This document shows, in pieces, positions 35,039-45,539 of a stretch of 64,000 bases of DNA; position 1 is the stretch's first letter, and each line of letters opens with the position of its first letter. This DNA is from Nepenthes gracilis (lineage: Eukaryota; Streptophyta; Magnoliopsida; Caryophyllales; Nepenthaceae), in contig BSYO01000006.1 in assembly GCA_033239525.1 (NCBI GenBank), forward strand, positions 14,337,319 through 14,401,318, given 5' to 3'. Below the pieces are notes generated by a model, which ran no database searches, was not told where the DNA came from, and saw only the letters and a list, made by a program, of their open reading frames with translations. The translations under genes were made by a program, and so were the position numbers.

Positions 35039-38019
35039 TGTGATGGCCCCGGATGTATTCCACCACATACGGCCGCCGTCAAGCCTAACTTTACAACATA
35101 TACGGTATAAATACTAACTAGGTGGACATAAAAATTTTTCTTTTCTTTTATATATATACTTTACATTACATACACAGGATCGCTTAAGGCCGAACTCCTT
35201 GAGTTGGCCATCAACGTTTAACCTCATACCTGACCGGCCAACATTAAGGTTGGTCGGACATGAAGACCTTGACATGAAATTGGATGCTACTAGGAAAGTT
35301 GACTTCATTTTCCCATATTGTAATTACGAAAACATACTAATATCCATTAATTCTTTTACAGCGGAAATGTTTTAGAAGTCCTTCCCAAAACATCAAAAGA
35401 AAATATATCAATTCCTTCACTCCTTCGCGATCCAGCTCCGGCTAGCTATGCCGTCTAGCTACACCACATGACTCTACTCAATTTCATCCTTCATAAGCTT
35501 CTCATCATCTAAAAACAGCAAGAGTGAGCTACAAAGCCTAGCAAGGTACCCACATGCGGAAAACATTAACAAACATATCATCGGATCAGAGTAACATAAA
35601 CTTAGCATACGAAAATCACTATATCATTTCTTCTTAAGTTCAGAAATCTTTGTTCTTATTCTTATTATGCTGTATTCAAAAAATTTATAAAACTATACGA
35701 AATTCTTATCATCTTTAGAGACCGGACTGGAGCGAACAACATCGAGGAAGGGTTGTGTGCTACCCCACAACCTAAGGTGGTATCCTCCTATTATACTCCC
35801 AGAGGCGGGCGGCAATGCCTTTTACCTGGTATACGGGGCCGTAGTCCATAAGCCTTGTGCCACCAAATATTCCCCCGTGGCCCAGGGACAGTCATCGAGT
35901 GTCACTCTAATATCCTTCATCCAATTTTAACAGTAAGCTTAATGGAAACTCGATTCTTAGTTCATATCTTTCGATGGCCATCTGTCATAGTTCAAAAGTC
36001 ATAGAGTTCCACTTGCTGTCCGGATTACATACATTTTTCCTTATTCTTGTAACCTTTGTTCTTAACTTCAGCATTTGAAGTCCGTATAACCTTTCCTTTA
36101 ACGTCTTAAAACCTAAGATCTTTTATCAAAGTGTCGGAGGTCTCATTTATCAAAAACTGGAGGTCTTATGTCAAAAGCCAGAGGTCATTGATCAAAAGCT
36201 GAATACCTTTTCTTCAACAAGCTGGAGGCCATATATCAAAAGCCAAAGGTCATATATCAAAAACCGGGAGTCTTTTCTCAAAAGTTAGAGGTCTTTAACA
36301 GAGCCGGGAGGTCTTTACGCATGTTCAAATCAAATATCTTAAAAACTTGTTCGTGGCTAGAATTCATGTAAGTAAGGTTAAACGAAGATCTTTATGAAAA
36401 CACATAACAGAGCCTCCTTTAAACATGGCATTAATAGAAATTCAGATGATCAAAACAAATATCATGCATACCGTAACATAAGTTCATAAAAAAGCAGACA
36501 TACTTACATTGCAAACATGAACTATAGAAAGATGAGTACGCTTATAGTAAATCATGAATTTAAGGGGGTATACTTACCTGAGTCTCTTTACTTCGTCCCA
36601 GAATTCTGGGTTCCTTCACTAAGACACTCGGTCCAGAGTCTCTTCCTAACCTTTTTCCTTACACTCTAGTTCTTTATTTATGGGCCTTCAGTCTGACGGT
36701 AGTAGGTAGGGCAGGTCAACCACTCGGGAGTGGTTGAAAGTCAGTTATCTACTTAGGCATGGTCTTCATAATAGTCATCACGTCAATCAATAGACGGTCA
36801 ACCCTTCCTTGGCCTGTCTTCACACTTTCCAGTTAACTGACATTAACTAGATTAAATTTCTGCTCTTTCTATCGCTTATTGTCTCCAGAAGCCGATTAAA
36901 TGGCCTCCGGAAAAAGCGTCTCCGAAAATCTCTTCTCTTACCATCTCCGAAGATCATCTTCATGGTCTCCGGAAGGTTTTTATTCTCTCCGAAAATTTTC
37001 AGTCAACTGGCGTTGATCGGTTTAATTTTCCCTTTTTCCATCACAGATCTTTTTGCGTTCATCCTTTCCAGCATTCTCTCCCGAAGCCTCCTCGATGGCC
37101 TCTGGAAATGATCTCTGGAATGGCCTCCAAAATGGGAAAACTCCTTAGTTTTTCCCTGGAAATCATCTCCGGCGAACTCATCAATCTTCTCCGAAATTTG
37201 TCTTCGGAGAGCTCCTCAATCGGCTCTGGAAGTCGTTTTCATCATCTTTGGAACTTAAGTCTCCAAATTCAACTTCTTCAGAGACCAAGGTCTCCGGTAC
37301 TCAAGTCTCCAATTCTCACTCAATCTTGCCCGAATAACGTCTCTGGAAGAATTGTCCCAAATTCATCTCCCGAATTCACATAATCGTCTTCGGAAATTGC
37401 GTTCATCGTTTCTGGAAGCCTCCTTAATGGTCTCCGGAAAGCACTCTTTAATCGTTCTCCGAACTTAAGCCTCCCAATTCAACATCTCCGGAGATCAAGG
37501 TCTTCGAAACGAAAGTCTCCAAATTCAGCGTCCAAGGTTTGTAGAATTATCGTCTCCGGAAGCAAGGCCTCCGGAAAGGTCTCTAGGAAAAACTCCTTAA
37601 TCGTCTTCGGAATGGTCTCCGGAAACAAGGCCTCCCGAATCGTGATCTTCGGAAGAACGTCTCCAAGCTTATCGTCTCCGGAGATCCGGAAGCTTCATTC
37701 TCCAAACATCTTCAGAATTTACTGTTCGTGGTCTCCGAAATTATGCCTATTTAGAATTCGGTGAAGGCTGCATTGACCGTAAGTTTTGTTACACGGCCGG
37801 CCTCCTTTTTCCCTTCCGGTCAACAGGTGTTGACTGAAGAAGCTTTCCTTCACGTTTCCGATCAACTAGCGTTGACCAGTTATGTTTCCCTCACATCTTT
37901 CGGTCAACAAGCATTAACTGGATCAGGTTTTCCTTGACCTTTTTCCATTCTCTTGACACAAAAAAATTTGGTCCTTATATTTTCGATAACAGGAGGTCCC
38001 AAAAATTTGTTACATTACA
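35039..38019 (-). repeat. Element E 5' LTR (2981 bp)
   Basis: Termini in sense TGTAATG...GGGGCCATCACA. Contains CCGGTCAAC/GTTGACC palindromes (37815-37930), a GTCTCCGGAA array (36880-37690), TAAATAAAG (36680-36672), a perfect donor CAG|GTAAGTA (+1 at 36577), a minisatellite of 'aaaagcc(a/g)gaggtc' units (36110-36310), stem ggttgtg/cacaacc (35751-35772) and acceptor tgtttttag|atgatg (AG 35510-35509). Confidence 0.9.
35509..36577 (-). other. Predicted LTR leader intron in element E (GT-AG)
   Basis: Donor CAG|GTAAGTA matches the full plant consensus; acceptor gctgtttttag|atgatg; branch-like CTCAC 16 nt upstream; 1069 nt. It is the only GT donor of the set; homologous positions elsewhere read GC. 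Confidence 0.6.
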
Positions 38020-39457
38020 CTTATATACAAATATAATATGCATAGAGAAGACTTAGAATGCTTACAATCGAAGAGCAGATTGACTTATAGAGCTTTTATG
38101 ACTTAACTTATATTCGAATATCGTAATCATGGAGAAGATTTGGAATTCTTACCATCGAAGGGTAGATTGACTTTGAAAGCTTTCGGATGTAGATTTCTTT
38201 CACAAATGCATATATTGAAACTTCAAGATTATTCGATCGAACTTCTACAAAACTTAATTAACATTTAAGCATGGGAAAGAAGATGCGAATATCGTTCAAT
38301 GCGATCGGATACACATATTGGCTAATCTTGAGAATTTCGGACATCCAATGGATACCTTATCAATTTCAAAGCATGGGTAAACATAATCCTAAGTCAATTT
38401 ATATATCAAACTCCAAATTGAAGCTTAAACAGAGTCCGGACGTGGGTTAGGGTCTCCTTGAGCAAAATTCCACATAAAATCACAATTTCAGATACCCAAT
38501 CGATAAATTAGCAAGCCTAAGTCATGGGTAATCATGTCCTAGTCTCAAATAAAGCAAAAGCCCCAACAATTCATGGGTAACATGACCAGGCGTGGGGGTT
38601 AGGGTTTCCTTGTTTGAAAACCTATCAAATCTACATATTTGAGCATCAGATTCACATAATGCAAGCGTAGATCTTGGGAATTATAAAATATAAACCTAAC
38701 AGGATATTAAAACGAGGATACCCGAAGAAAACATGACAAAAGTGCTAGAAAATAAAAGAGGAGGGTATAAGTGTACTTGCCTCATCTCGATCTATCACCT
38801 TTTTAACTATCTCTTAGACGGATTCGGACTCGTGGGCCTTCATCTCCTCTTCCTCTCTCCAGCTTTCGTCCTCTCTTTCTCTCTAAAAACTGAAAATGGC
38901 CGAAAAAATGACAAGAGAAAACCTTCATGTGCTTTTATACACGTAATGGCGCTCGAGTGGTGCTCAAGCGCTCATCGAGTGTCGGGAGAACCAAAGGGCC
39001 ACGCTCGAGCTCTCATCAGGAGAGCATCGTGTGCACCATTCTATTTTTCTCGCCTCAGTTGCTCCTCAGGTGACTAGCGCCCACGAGTCAGGCCCGCATT
39101 GAGCCTGTAGCAAGCCTACTTAGTTTTTTATCGTCCAACACCCGTTTTACCCTTCTAACCCAGCTTTTTACATCCTTAGACCCTAATTTTGATTATATAA
39201 CATTAATAGGTCATGATTATCATAATTTAAAACCCAAAATCTTATTTAAAAATTTACATTTCTCGGTTTACAATTTCAATTTTTGATTTACCAATTCTGG
39301 AGCTTTTGGCTTTTCAATCCGATTCCTCCCATACCCCTTGACCTTAATTCACCTATTTCAACTTAATTGCTCATCTTTTATTATATTTCGGGAACTGATA
39401 CCCTTAAGAAGCCCAACTTCCTCTTAATTATCATGTTTTGAAACTCAGGTCATTACA

Positions 39458-42331
39458 AAATAGGTCATCCTTGGCAGCAAATTTACAATTTTTCAAATGG
39501 TACCCATATTTCTTACCATCATAACAACCCCGGAATAAAATAACGATGGTTCCTCAGACTACAATTCCACAATCTCAAAACTACAGATACAACTCTTCCT
39601 TCCAAAATCAAAAGCATAGCACCCCATTTGCTCTGATATTAGAAGCTACTCGAGATTTACCCTACAACATCTCCTATGGAGCATCAAGACATATGTTATC
39701 TGAAGATTCCCGACATCCAATTATCAGCAATAATATTTGGCTTCCATGAAGGACACTGAAATTCACCTTCCAATCCTTAAGTAGATTTACCCATTTGCAA
39801 AGTCGTATGATCATTCATTCTTTGTGACATAACTCCTCAAACCTTGAAAATCATTGGACATTAACTATCTCCATAAGTAATACCAATAAATCCTCAAAGC
39901 AATGACCTCAATGGCTAACCCATAACTATAGGTGGAGTAATTCTGATCATAGGCTTTCCACCAACAACCCACATAAGTCACGGGGGAACATAATTCTAGA
40001 GCTTCCTCAAAGGCAACACATTTTACTATAATTCACTAGATTCATCAGGGGTCAATCCGACAATATGGTCGATAATTTACTCTTAATTCCTCAAAGACTG
40101 CCCTCACTATCCTATTCCGATGAATACCGATTGCTTCTAAGTACTTACCAAAAAAATCGATCGCTTCTAAGCCAAACGCCTCATGGGCGCTACAATCCTC
40201 GAGGAATACTTATCAGAAAACTTATCGGATTTAGTCAGACTCAAGCTAACCATACACCTTCATGACATTGATCAGTCTTCCATATTAGCCACTACTTCAA
40301 AGTTCTAAGGATTTAAAATCATGCAACCGAAGAAGCCACATGCCCAACATAAGATTTCCTCCTACCAACCTCACATTCTTTTCTTGATTGTGCACATGGC
40401 TAACAGTCTTCCTAATCCCTGACATAGTCTTCCAATAGAGTTCATACATCTCCCATAGTTCTATGATTTCATGGATGAGGCCATCGCAAAACTGACCTAA
40501 ATATGGCTAGAAGATCCAATCCGTAAAAATCTGCAAATTGCCAACAAACCTACAAACCCAATGGAATTATTGAAACTCGTAATGGTTATATCTTAATTCT
40601 GAAAGTTACCGTATGAACAATTCCTAATTATCTACAACTAACAACACTCTAGATATAGATCAATCCAAGAAATCATCAAGTCTTCGCATTAGATTGAATG
40701 AGTCATTTATTTCCCAATGCCTGCTTATCGAATATTCATCTCCTGAGCAACCAAATTTTAATCAACCACATGTAATCTCATCAGTTCATCTTACTACCCC
40801 GAACGGTCCAAGGTATCTCGTAGCGGCACCTAACCAATGCTCCTTCAATTCCATACAAAATTCTTAAAAGTCAGTGTTAATTCCAACACAATCTTGAATT
40901 ATCGATCAAAAGACAAAGTAGCCTAATCTTTTCCTCCAAGGAACATCGTCAAAGACTTACATAGGCAAACTCCTTAGTGAGCACAAGATAACTTCAAAAG
41001 GTGGCCTCATTAAATGACTTGCAAACAAAATGATACTAATTTCCTTGCCACTCAATCAACTATGCCCCATATTCAAAATTTCACAACTTGATTGCAAGTA
41101 TCATATCCTATCGCCACAAATAATACAAGCATGGTGACTCATCAACCAAATCATTCTCAATATCATATCAAAGCTTGGCATCACAATTAAAATTGAACTA
41201 GCCCAAGCGATCATACCTACGAATTCAACAAAATATTATAGACATTAACACAACTAGCACAACTCTACAATCCTCAAATAAGTAAATAAACTTGGGAAAC
41301 ACAAATAGAAATATAGATTCTGAATCCAAAGTAATACATATACTGAAATGTTAAGATCTGAGAGTCTTACTTTCCACCATGGTAGACGGAACTTCTATAC
41401 TTGTGCCATTATCGTGGAACCTTGATCCAATACGTTGGACTTCTTCACTGTCCGACCCGTAGAGTAAGGACAATCCCTAATTATGCGGTCAAAGTATTCA
41501 CAATTGAAATATACTCCTAAAAATCCCATTGAAATAAAATATTAATCCATAGAGTATCCATGAACATATCCTATGATATCTCTTTATCCTTGAGACCCAT
41601 GACACTTTTCACATCAACCACCCAAGGTCGACTTCCTCTTCTATCTTATATGAGGCAACATTACCTTATCTACTTCCGAACATTGGATCACCGTCAATGC
41701 CATCTTTATTCTTAAGATCCATGTCTCAACCTCTATAAAATATGAGCTACCCAAAAATTTAGGCATTTAATTATTACTAAATCGATTATAAGAGGCATCA
41801 TTGGATTTGCTATACCAGAATTGACTCTAAGTTATACTGACCTTGAGCCATCAATCCCACCTTATCTATCATACTTGTCATGTTATTCAAGTATCATTCT
41901 TAGCAAATTACTAGCCTATGGACCTCAACCTAGAGCTAATCAACTCAAACACTAAATCGACATCAATCAAATTTAAACCTCACGGTGCCTCCTTACAACT
42001 CCTCCTCTTGACCTCACAGTGGACCACCACTATGAGTAGACCTTAGTCTAGGAGCCATTGCGATTGCTAATATCCTTCTAAAATCATACAACACGGGTTA
42101 GGTCGCTTTTAGGACACTAACTAGAACAATATAGGATAGACAATCAAACTTAACCGTCGATCCTAACTTCGTTCCAGCCTAAATTATTGGACAATCATAA
42201 CTACAACTATTCAGTCTAGCTTAATCATCCTACGCCTTCATCTACTTATTTAATCTTTTTTACTCTTACCTAAGCTTCCAATAAGATTCAAATCAAACCT
42301 AAGGCATCTCTTTCTCTCTGATACCAACGTC
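39458..42331 (-). pseudogene. Element B interior: gag traces and decayed pol
   Basis: At 41530-41440 in sense YFNCEYFDRIIRDCPYS resembles a degenerate gag zinc knuckle, placing gag between about 42300 and 41400. Near 40860-40800 a short ELKEHWLGAATRYLGPFGV-like stretch may come from the integrase C-terminal GPFE region. If so, most of pol was deleted, which fits the short interior. Stops occur in every frame; RT, RNase H and integrase cores are not recognisable. Confidence 0.5.
42316..42326 (-). other. Primer-binding site of element B
   Basis: ctctgatacca, in sense TGGTATCAGAG, five bases from the LTR start at 42332. It proves that the right-hand LTR is B's 5' LTR. Confidence 0.93.
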
Positions 42332-44627
42332 TGTAATACGGACGTCAGACTATACAAACACCTGTACAACAAGCTTGTACAACACAAAGAAATCCATCCA
42401 AGCAAACTTCTAATATCCGGACAAACACAACCTAAACAATACAGGACTTACATGCCACATGGAGCATGGCTCCAATGTTATCGATTCGGACACAATATTG
42501 GACAAAGAGAGATGCTACCAGGTACTTGAAAAAAACCATCATAATCCTGCAAAATCACATACTATCATCCATGCATACAGTGGAACTACTATATTAGATC
42601 ATCGTCCATATACATACAATATACAACATAGTACCCATTAAAATTATACAAATCCTCCCAATTATGAAATCAAAACTATTCAACATAGTCCATAAGGGAT
42701 CTCCAAGGTCCCGTGTGCCTAGACCACTCCTAGCTTCTACTCCGCCTTGTTGGGCATAAGCTCGTACTCTTCTAAAGGCATGGAAATAGTAAGAGTGAGC
42801 TAAATGCTCAACAAGTGTAATATAATCAATGATAATATAATATATTTAAAACAGAACGGGAAAGGAGATAGGAGCATGATATATGATGCATCATATGAAA
42901 CGTGAACAAATGTATTTTCAGAATATAAATAACTTTCTATATTTTATCTTTCTTCTCTTAGGGTTCCATAACATGCATAAATTTCTTTATCGTTACAAAC
43001 TAGGGTCAGTAGGCCTTACCAGCTAATGGTGTGATAGAATGTGAAAAGGAATGTGTACGCTTCCACACATTCCAAGGCGCTACCCAGTCCATTCAACACC
43101 ATGTAGTGAGTGGTATACCTTTGACCAGAGATATAGGGCCATATCACATGTGACACCATGTCCCCTGTGGCGCAGAGGCAATCCTTATGCTTCCACAGTA
43201 ATATTCTAAGGTATGCTAAGGAATATCACTTGCTAAATATACGGCTAGGATAACTTTTGAGTTTTCACTATAATATCTGTGGTATGGTAAGGAATATTAT
43301 CCTTTGAAATGCAAATCTACTGTCTAGGTTTTGTAATTTCTTATCATTTAAGGAAAAATCTACCAAATTTATTATACAAAGTTCTTCACCCAAGAGAACA
43401 AATCATAAACATATTAAATGTGGCATTCCCTTCTTATATTTTGTAAAATTCTCATTTTTCTTGGATACAGAACATATTATCATTCGTTTAATATTCCCAT
43501 AACTTTAAACATATGCACAATTTAACATAAGTATGGAAAAAATTAGGAAATCCTTACCACATCGGAGTAAACGTAACTTTAGAGCTTCTAGATGATAATT
43601 CCTCACAAACGGTTCACAGTAATATTTTCAGGATATACAATTGAGCATATACAATAATATGTAATTTAAGTACCAATTAAACAAAGTAAAATCATGTAAA
43701 AATTCTCAAATTTCTTGGGTGAACAGTTTCAGGCGCAGATTTAGGGTCCCCTATGTACAAAACCAGATGAAATTCAAAAATTTGAACACCCAATCAGTAA
43801 ATAACCATATTCAAGGTATGGGTTTTCATTATCTAAATCCAAATAATGTATAAAACTCAAAATAATCGATTAAACGAGGTTCGGATACGGGTTAGGTTTT
43901 TGACAAACATAATTTTACATAAAACTACCAAATCGGAGATCCAATTTATAAATTAACATATACAAAGTATCGGTAATGATATTTTAGAGCCAATTTATGC
44001 AAAAGTCCGGGCACATGGTTAGGGTTTTGGGATGCACAAAACCGCACGAAAACGATAAATTGGATAACAAATTGATAAATTCTCATGCCCAAGTCGTAGG
44101 TTTCACAAAATATGTGCATGGATCGGTTATAGGGAAAAAAATAGGGACAATAATACCCAATGAAAATCGAACAAAAATTAAAAAGAAAGAACGAAAAGGG
44201 TATGGACGCACTTATCTCGACCCGATCTATCACTTCTCGAACTAGCTTGAAGCTGAAATCAAATTGGGGAATCTCGGTTCCCTCCTCTCTCTACTCTGTT
44301 AGCCCTCTCTCTCTCCTCTTCTTTCCCCCTCTTCTTCTTCCCAAAACCCCTGCTTCCGTTACTTCTTCTTATAATAATAACAACAACAATAATAATAATA
44401 ATAATTGTTATTATATAAATATATATATATATTTATTTATTCCTTTTCATTTATTCGAAAATCCAATTCGATACTCGAGCGACAATACGAGTGTACTTTG
44501 AGCACTAGCCTAACTAATTCAAACATCTATCAAAATTTTATAATATTTAATTAATTTTTATAACACCCAAATTACACAAAATAATAAATAATTATAATTA
44601 AATCGGATAAAAATTAAGGATATTACA
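42332..44627 (-). repeat. Element B 5' LTR (2296 bp)
   Basis: tgtaatacggacg...ggatattaca, complete. Perfect stem ggaatgtgt/acacattcc (43048-43073), perfect small hairpin TGAGC/GCTCA (42796-42810), acceptor atgcctttag|aagag (AG 42773-42772), donor-like GAG|ATAAGTG with A at +1 (44215), and a TAA/TTA run (44372-44409). Matches 11451-12377 plus 21180-22196. Confidence 0.92.
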
Positions 44628-45539
44628 AAGAATTTCCACAAATACATGCAAAATAGGCAATCTTCACAATATTAGTCCATATACTTAACATATGAGGCAT
44701 TTTTGAAAGAAAATTTGGACATTTAATGGACTTAACATAGTTACCCGAACATATGAGGCATCATATATGAAATACAAGTGATAAAACATCATAATACCTA
44801 TAATCATGGCATACGTGAAGTTAGGGTTTCGGATCTAACACAACATTTCACTTAAACTTTGAAATCAAAAGAGAAATCAACATGTATTCACGTTTTTGAC
44901 ATATATACTTCAAAATTAGAAGGCAAATCAACATATATACACATTTAACACATGAACATTTCAAAATCTAAGCTTGTAAGGGTATTTGAACAAGAATAAC
45001 TTGGAGGAATGGTAGGAAACAACAACAAGAGAAAGAAAAGTATAGGAGTGTACTTGTCTCAACCCAATTTATAAGTTTCTCAACTAGCTCCATGCCTAAA
45101 ATGAACTCGAGAGCCTCGATCTCCTCTTCTTTCTCTTCCTCTGCCACATTCTTTCTCTCTCTCTTCTCTCCATTTTTCATTGCAAAATGACAAAAAATTG
45201 AATACACGGCTTTAAATAGCCAAACTGCCACTCGAGCACCAGTCGGGTGCCCCTCGAGCATAGAGCCACTGGATTCCACGCTCGAGCGTGCCTTGGGCAT
45301 CCTTCAGGCAGTCCTATTCTTGAAATTGTGGCCCAGTTGTGCTTGAGCGACCATCATGCATTGCACTACTGGAATTTGCGCCCCCAACACCACTCAGGTG
45401 CTCTTCGGGCATCCTCCCTCTCTCTTCCGTTTTGCTTCTGAATTATAATTTCCGACATACATTTTACCTAATTTTTGTTATATTAATTTAATTACACATA
45501 ATTACTTTATTTTAAAAATTAGTACCATATCTAATGTAC
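44628..45539 (-). repeat. LTR H, right part
   Basis: Resumes the LTR interrupted at 11450: leader and promoter regions in sense, with TATTTAAA (45218-45211), donor-like GAG|ACAAGT (45057) and CTCGAG-containing sequences (45232-45290). The exact join with plus-strand LTR L is not clear; I place it near 45540, uncertain by about 150 bp. Confidence 0.65.

Larger units (their letters stand above)
26061..38019 (-). mobile_element. Chromovirus element E with solo LTR F inside its 3' LTR
   Basis: Minus strand: 5' LTR 35039-38019, PBS 35026-35036, gag-pol 34848-30463, 3' LTR about 26061-30425 (interrupted by F, 27137-30079). The 3' LTR corresponds only to 36605-38019 of the 5' LTR, so about 1.57 kb of it were lost together with the middle of host LTR G. 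Chromodomain and integrase features put it with the chromoviruses. Catalytic residues are changed in protease and integrase and many stops are present. Confidence 0.85.
25352..39457 (-). repeat. LTR G (probable solo LTR) split by element E
   Basis: Left part 25352-~26060 begins tgtgacggaatgg; right part 38020-39457 ends gtcattaca. Flanks aaatg (25347-25351) and aaata (39458-39462) differ by one base, supporting a single insertion in B's interior. The right part has TATAAAAG (38939-38932) and donor GAG|GCAAGTGTAC (+1 at 38780). The left part has a perfect small hairpin TGAGC/GCTCA (25904-25918) and a decayed acceptor (ccttccaa|atgag). About 0.5 kb of the middle is missing. Confidence 0.78.
11451..44627 (-). 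mobile_element. Chromovirus element B with three large nested insertions
   Basis: Two LTRs with termini TGTAATA...TATTACA bracket this span: 11451-12377 plus 21180-22196 on the left (3' LTR) and 42332-44627 on the right (5' LTR). PBS is at 42316-42326 and a polypurine tract at 22197-22210. The interior survives as 22197-22332, 24685-25351 and 39458-42331, about 3.7 kb in all, which is short for gag-pol. The rest of the span is element A, solo LTR A2, and LTR G with E and F inside. Flanks gcatc and aaaga do not match, so the target duplication is decayed or lost. Confidence 0.8.

Noticed and set aside
39430..41340. Possible unrelated gene between LTR G and B's 5' LTR
   Set aside because: Low-complexity AC-rich sense with stops in all frames; position between B's flanks makes decayed B pol more likely.
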